DNA from: Pholiota molesta
Lineage: Eukaryota > Basidiomycota > Agaricomycetes > Agaricales > Strophariaceae
Assembly (NCBI GenBank): GCA_014925825.1
Contig: JACGCK010000117.1
Span: 62,001 to 126,000 of the forward strand
Length of the DNA: 64,000 nt
Direction: 5' to 3'
The notes beneath the pieces were generated by a model that made no database searches, had not been told where the DNA came from, and was given only the letters and a program-made list of their open reading frames with translations. Every line of letters starts with the position of its first letter. Positions within the stretch are counted from its first letter, which is position 1. The position numbers and the translations under genes are program-made. Shown here in pieces: positions 59,372 through 64,000 of this stretch.

Positions 59372-60668
59372 TCAAGCCGTTTCTTGAGGATGAGCGATGA
59401 GTTTGAGTCCAGAAACTTGACCCGCCGCTAATCGGTCGAGACCTGCAGGTATCCCTGCGAGGCCATTTGGTAATACTTCAACATTATTGGGCTAAGAAAT
59501 GTTCAATTAATTTATGTTTCTCGCCAACCTATATCTTGCGCTCACCTTAATAATGCCTTCCTTCAAAAGCTTGTAGACGTGGTCATGGTAAAGCGGCTCA
59601 AGCAGCGGGATATTAGCTGGTCCCCGTAGAAAGCCCTGCACTTGGACCACCCCCTTCAACGCCGTGGGCGTGATTTGAGCCGGAAGATCGCTTAGAGCGA
59701 TGACAATCTGGCCCCCGTCCGCCAGGACGTCAAAGCCCGCCCGCTGGGTCTCAGCTGTCGAGACTGAATCGTAGATATATTTGAGCGGCTGGCCTTTGGT
59801 GAGCTTCTTAATCTCGGTGCTGAGGGCCGCTGTGTCGAGGTTCCTGTCCAAGACGTCGGTTGCGCCGAGAGATTTGAGTCTCTCGGTGTGCTTCAGCGAT
59901 GCGGTGGTAATAATTGGTGAGAAGCCAGATAAGCGGGCCAATTGTATCACTAAGTGCATATTTCAGCCTTGCTATTATTATTTGAGCAGCAATAATCAGG
60001 GCGCTACCTTGTTGTCCTAATGAACTTGCGCCTCCGAGAACCAGAATAGGTGTTCCAGTGTACTTCTGCGCGCCGGGATTGGTCACCGCAGAAGCGATGC
60101 CGAGTCCGTAGGGGTTCTGGTTGTGCAATCCAACATAGGCTGTGGTAAGCACTGAGGGGATGGTCGCTGCTTCATCGTACGTTATATTGGACGGTATCTG
60201 AAAAGAACGATGAGTTAATCAAAGGAGAGATCTGTTATTGTGTACCTTTGCAGTGGTAGATGCGAGTGAAACGATATACTGTTGGAAGCTTCCGCGAATA
60301 GGGTCGATGTGGGTCTGTCCAAGCCTAAAGGAATGTTAGGTATCGATGCTTTTTACTTTGCAAACGAATTTAGCAGAGAACATACACTCGATCGCCAACC
60401 TTGAAGTCCGTCACCCCTTCACCAAGCTCCACCACCTCCCCAGCTATGTCGTGTCCAAGAACGACAGGGGATTTATCAAACGGATATACCTCCATGAATA
60501 GATCGAACTTGGGTATCTTCCAATCAACCGGATTGAGTGATGTCGCGTGAATCTTGATGAGGATTTCTCCTGCCTGTGGCTTTTGAACTGGGACATCGCC
60601 CACGAAGAACGAGTTGGTTTCTTTTTCTGCAGGAGCAGTGCTTTAGCTGTGGTGGGAACGTTAGACAT
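59372..60668 (-). CDS. Medium-chain reductase, copy C, with one frame break
   Basis: Exons 60668-60386, 60324-60246, 60197-60008, 59949-59546 and 59491-59372 match the intron positions of copies A and B. The N-terminal PTTAKALLLQKK is followed at about 60629 by one missing base (AAAAAG-AAACC where copy B has AAAAAGGAAACC). Downstream, GDVPVQKPQAGEILIKIHAT continues in the shifted frame. With that base the gene has 1,077 nt, 358 residues, and every motif is intact (VLGGASSLGQQ, VIQLARLSGFSPI). Three extra codons give ALSDLPAQ in the Rossmann domain. It may be functional if the break is a sequence error, or a young pseudogene if real. Confidence 0.8.
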
Positions 60669-60810
60669 CTTGTTGAGGATTTATTCTTACATCGTGAGCT
60701 CATTGCTGCATTTAAGGACTACAGGTGTTCCATGCAAAGTATTTATAACTCCAATGCCGACGCTACGCGCAATAGATTCTTGTCTCTAAACAATTACTAA
60801 GGCTTTCGAG
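60669..60810 (-). promoter_or_regulatory. Promoter of MDR copy C
   Basis: On the minus strand it shows TCGAAAGCCTTAGTAATTG and GTTTAGAGACAAGAATCTAT, followed by GAGTTATAAATACTTTG, as in copy B. The GCGCCATCCGTTG block is replaced by GCGCGTAGCGTCGG. Confidence 0.55.
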
Positions 60811-62163
60811 TCACCACCGAGCACCACCGCCGCTCTGCCACTTGAAACTTCCCCATGACTTCCGTTATCGCCATGCCACACCGACCCTATAGTACGACTA
60901 CCACTGCTGCCACGCCAAGCTTATATTTCAGACGCCCTCTGCTTCTATGCCGGTCCTATGCGTGCTGATGAGCGCCTTTCTCGGATTGACGTGCCTTAAG
61001 CGCCTTTTGCACTGCTGATGCCGGAGGAGGCGAGTCTGGCTCGACTGGAGCACGCTGCGTGCACGCAATGAGTTCGAGGCAAGGAAGCTGATGCAAAGTT
61101 GTCACTGTCAGTCGCGTCCTCGAAAACTTGACGCGTGCTTGCGCCCGCAGCCACGATGGCCTGGACTGTCCGAATGGCTATCTACGCCGGCCCGATCTAT
61201 ATGCAATCCGTTCGCGAGTATCTTAGTCTACTATCTAGCCAAGGCGCCCGCACTTGAGCCTCACTACGTACCACAACGCTGCATGCACTGTGCCCTACTT
61301 GTGGCATATTATTTTGTTGTTAATCTAGGTGGTGAAGACTTGAAAATAAGGAACTGCATCTGCATCGGTGAATAAAATTAGACGACGAGGACGATTCCAG
61401 CACTGTGTTAGAATAATTGCATGGGGCATGCAGCAGGAGGGGCTTTTCACGCTGGATCGCACTCATCATGGAGTCTTAGGTGATGAGTTCGCTCCATGGC
61501 CTCCCATGGTCTGACCGCCGACTCTAGCGGATGGTGTTGAGGATGATTTGCATCACGAGATTCATTCGAATCGGACGTGCACTCAAACTGTTCCCCCAGT
61601 TTGCCAATGCAGCTGAAATACGACCTCATTTTCCTTCTATTGGGAGTCAATGTTCAGAACTATGCACTCAAACAGCCATCGCCAAGGACTTGGTGCAGAT
61701 TGTTACATAGCAAGCTATTACGAGCATCTACGGTATCAACGGTATCATATCAGTATCATCTGTCCGCAGTACTTATTGTCAATCAAGCTCTGTAACCAGT
61801 CCTTGCATCTCCTTACTTATTGATTCAATCATGAATGAGCGTCTTAAAATGAGCAGCTTGCCATAATTATGACCTGTATTATCATTTCCAAGGCTCCACC
61901 CAGACGGACAATTCTGTCACCGGCTATTTTGCATGAGTGCGTATTATCTCGGTGATTGCTGGATGAGGATAAGGCTATATATGATGCATATGATCAGGAT
62001 CATTTTATTCTTGGGACGTCAGCAGGGATATAAAGTGGGAATGCTCCCAGAATGCGTTCAGTTTAATTACGGCCTGCGCACAGTACGGCGGAAAGTGAGT
62101 GGCTTGCATTGTTAAAAGGCTCTGTGAGTCGCTAGCTGATGTTGGTATAAGCTGTCGCCCGAT
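60811..62163. other. Intergenic, nothing recognised
   Basis: Short frames only. No repeat, RNA gene or splice pattern was found. Confidence 0.45.
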
Positions 62164-63628
62164 ATGAACGAAACTGAGCTAACCACGGTGTACGTCGAGA
62201 CATTTATCTATGGTTTTGTGCCGAAATTGACCATACAATGCCCATTCTGTAGCACTGGCCCTACGGTAGGCTTCGCTTGAAAACCTGATAATCTGATGTA
62301 CGGTGCTCAAATTTCAATCTCGGACAGTTCATCGTCGTCATACTAAACTGGGGGTTATTTGGAGTCCTATCCATACAAGTTTGTGAGTGACTTCAATTCG
62401 TTAATTCCCTTACTATGTTCACATTTTATAATCTCTCTCGAAAGACTTGTATTCTCAAGCCTTTCCGAAGGACAGGGCAATGCTGAAGGCTTTAGTCTAC
62501 AACGTTTATCTCCTTGAAACGGCACAAACCCTCTTACTGACTCAAGATATTTGGAATAAGTTTGTGAGAGGTTTTGGACAAATAGACGAGCTAGACAAGA
62601 TTGGGACATCTTGGCTATCTGTCTCCTTGATCGGAGGCCTCGGTAAGCTTGTCAGCTTCCTCGATGCACTTGGAAAAGTAATCTCAAAATACATTGATTT
62701 AGTGGGGTTCCTTGTCCAATTATTTTATGCCTATCGAATTTCTGTCATCTCACAGCGAAGGATAATACCTGCATTTATCATACTTGTGAGCTTTATTATT
62801 TCGCTAAGGTGCACGCTTATCTGATAAAATTTAACACACAGTTGTCGCTTGCCTCATTAGCAGGAGCGCTGGCAACTGCAGCTTACTCGAAACGAGCAAC
62901 GCGATTCAGCGAGCTGTTGACATCACTGTCATTCAGTTTCAGGCCGCTTGGTGTAAGCATTTTGTCTAATATTCAATTAGCGACTTTCCTGACTCTAACA
63001 TGGACCTCGTCGCTTCAGCTCTGGGGAGGTGCCGGCTCTGCTTGTGATGTTATAATTGCAGCTTGTATGTGCTACTATGTAGGAGCATAACACTCTGTTC
63101 AAACTAATTATAACTATAACATTCTTGTCTTACAGCTGCACAGATACCGGACATCTACGACATTTTCGCATACTCAAGCTTTGATATCAAGGTTGGTCCG
63201 CATGACTATTGAGACTGGAGTCTTGACAGGCATGTGCTCATATGACTTTCGACTGAAATACGAAACTCACATACATCTCATTCCTCATAATAGCATCCGT
63301 CTCTATTCTAACAGTGGCTCTGTACTATCCCCCCACTCTTACTCGTTTTACATACTTTATCGTTCCTCTGTCTGCGCTGGCCAAATTTTACTCAACAACG
63401 TTGCTCGCGGTACTGAATAGCAGGATGAAGGTTGAAATGGCGTCGGAATCGACAAGCGGCTGGCGAGATCACGAGCTGAGCTTGCCGCATCCTGGAGGAA
63501 AGAGCGGTATCAGGTTCAACGTCGCATCCTCAGCTGGTTCCTCACAGAGCGCAGGTGTTTTGGTAATGACAGACGTCGTTACTACGGACGAATCAAAGGT
63601 GCAGTCGTTATTCGATGAATCATCGTAA
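62164..63628 (+). CDS. DUF6534 multi-pass membrane protein
   Basis: Seven exons (62164-62265, 62328-62382, 62445-62642, 62703-62785, 62842-63078, 63136-63229, 63294-63628) give 1,104 nt, 367 residues. The typical order of this agaricomycete family is seen: TGPTFIVVILNWGLFGVLSIQVYLY, split by introns, then FPKDRAMLKALVYNVYLLET, the middle VQLFYAYRISVISQ, and the signature end ISRLVRMTIETGVLTA..LTVALYY plus FIVPLSALAKFYSTTLLAVLNSR. About seven hydrophobic segments; function unknown. Intron 6 (63230-63293) is GC-AG with donor GCATGT, the only reading that keeps the family end. The first exon is the least certain part. Confidence 0.8.
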
Positions 63629-64000
63629 CATTTGGCTTACGCTCAACAGCTTTCCAATTTTGAGGCAGGACAACCTTGAGACAACGCGTTGAGATCCGTC
63701 TTTTATGAAGTACTCTTCAGGCGGCTACTCAAACATCGAAGTATATTTATTATACTGAAAGCTTGGCCCCGCATTTCTCGAGCATTTCTTGCATTTTCTC
63801 TTGATTTTCGCGCATCAAAATATCACTTCATTTTTACATGTATATTTTTAACAAAGATAGATAACCACCTTATGTAGAATTCTACTATAGATTAATTGAG
63901 AATGTTCTTGAGAGAATACTTATTTGTTTAGATGGCCGGCCTTGAGCTCCAGGCTTTTTACTTTTTCGCTTTTGGCATGATTGCACAATGGACATGCTAA
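63629..64000. other. 3' region, nothing recognised
   Basis: AT-rich sequence downstream of the DUF6534 stop. No further gene start is supported before the window ends. Confidence 0.4.

Noticed and set aside
59372..60668. Calling MDR copy C a definite pseudogene
   Set aside because: Only one missing base in an A/G run, the same error type seen in essential genes nearby; all other features are intact.

Overview
The window is nuclear DNA of a filamentous basidiomycete, most likely an agaricomycete. The protein-coding genes carry many introns of about 50-65 nt with GT..AG ends. The gene families are fungal: Orc1 with a BAH domain, Tma46, Cwc2, mitochondrial MetRS, an Adp1-like ABC transporter with EGF repeats, LRR-type F-box proteins and a DUF6534 membrane protein. 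Promoters carry TATA boxes, and the mobile elements are Ty3/Gypsy with a chromodomain, hAT-like and DIRS-like.

Layout. 1-6.9 kb is gene-poor and holds four degenerate copies of a ~150 bp unit. 6,904-18,388 is one long Ty3/Gypsy chromovirus with near-identical LTRs, inserted in the N-terminal (membrane-anchor) codons of a glycosyltransferase gene whose remainder runs to 20,191. The retroelement is itself interrupted by a 942 bp hAT-like element with a perfect 8 bp target duplication. It carries a large, unrecognised third ORF after pol, preceded by a TATA box and interrupted by an apparent intron. 20.3-25.2 kb holds RPS10 (minus), an inverted decayed piece of ORC1, and ORC1 itself. 26.2-31 kb has an F-box/LRR gene and an intact type II membrane glycosyltransferase. 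32.1-37.7 kb is the densest housekeeping block: TMA46 (+), CWC2 (-) and mitochondrial MSM1 (+); the last two are divergent across 129 bp. 38-44.5 kb holds small lineage-specific genes, several visible only after splicing. 45-60.7 kb contains three paralogous zinc-less medium-chain reductases (two +, one -). Between them lie an F-box gene split by a 1.78 kb DNA element full of AGCGTG repeats, and an ADP1-like ABC transporter on the minus strand. A DIRS-like relic and a DUF6534 gene close the window.

The frame of several genes is broken by single missing bases, mostly in short C/G/A/T runs. RPS10, ORC1, CWC2, the ABC transporter, MDR copy C and the retroelement pol are all affected. Adding one base per site (two in RPS10) makes the total coding length of RPS10, ORC1, CWC2 and MDR C an exact multiple of three. 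Because three of these genes are expected to be essential, I read this as a deletion bias of the assembly rather than mass pseudogenisation. It also means frameshifts alone should not be used to call pseudogenes here.

The best candidate for something undescribed is the third ORF of the retroelement (15,679-about 17,881). Next are the AGCGTG element, whose removal restores a 650-residue F-box reading frame exactly, and the set of three unrelated non-autonomous insertions that each carry their own short repeated motif.
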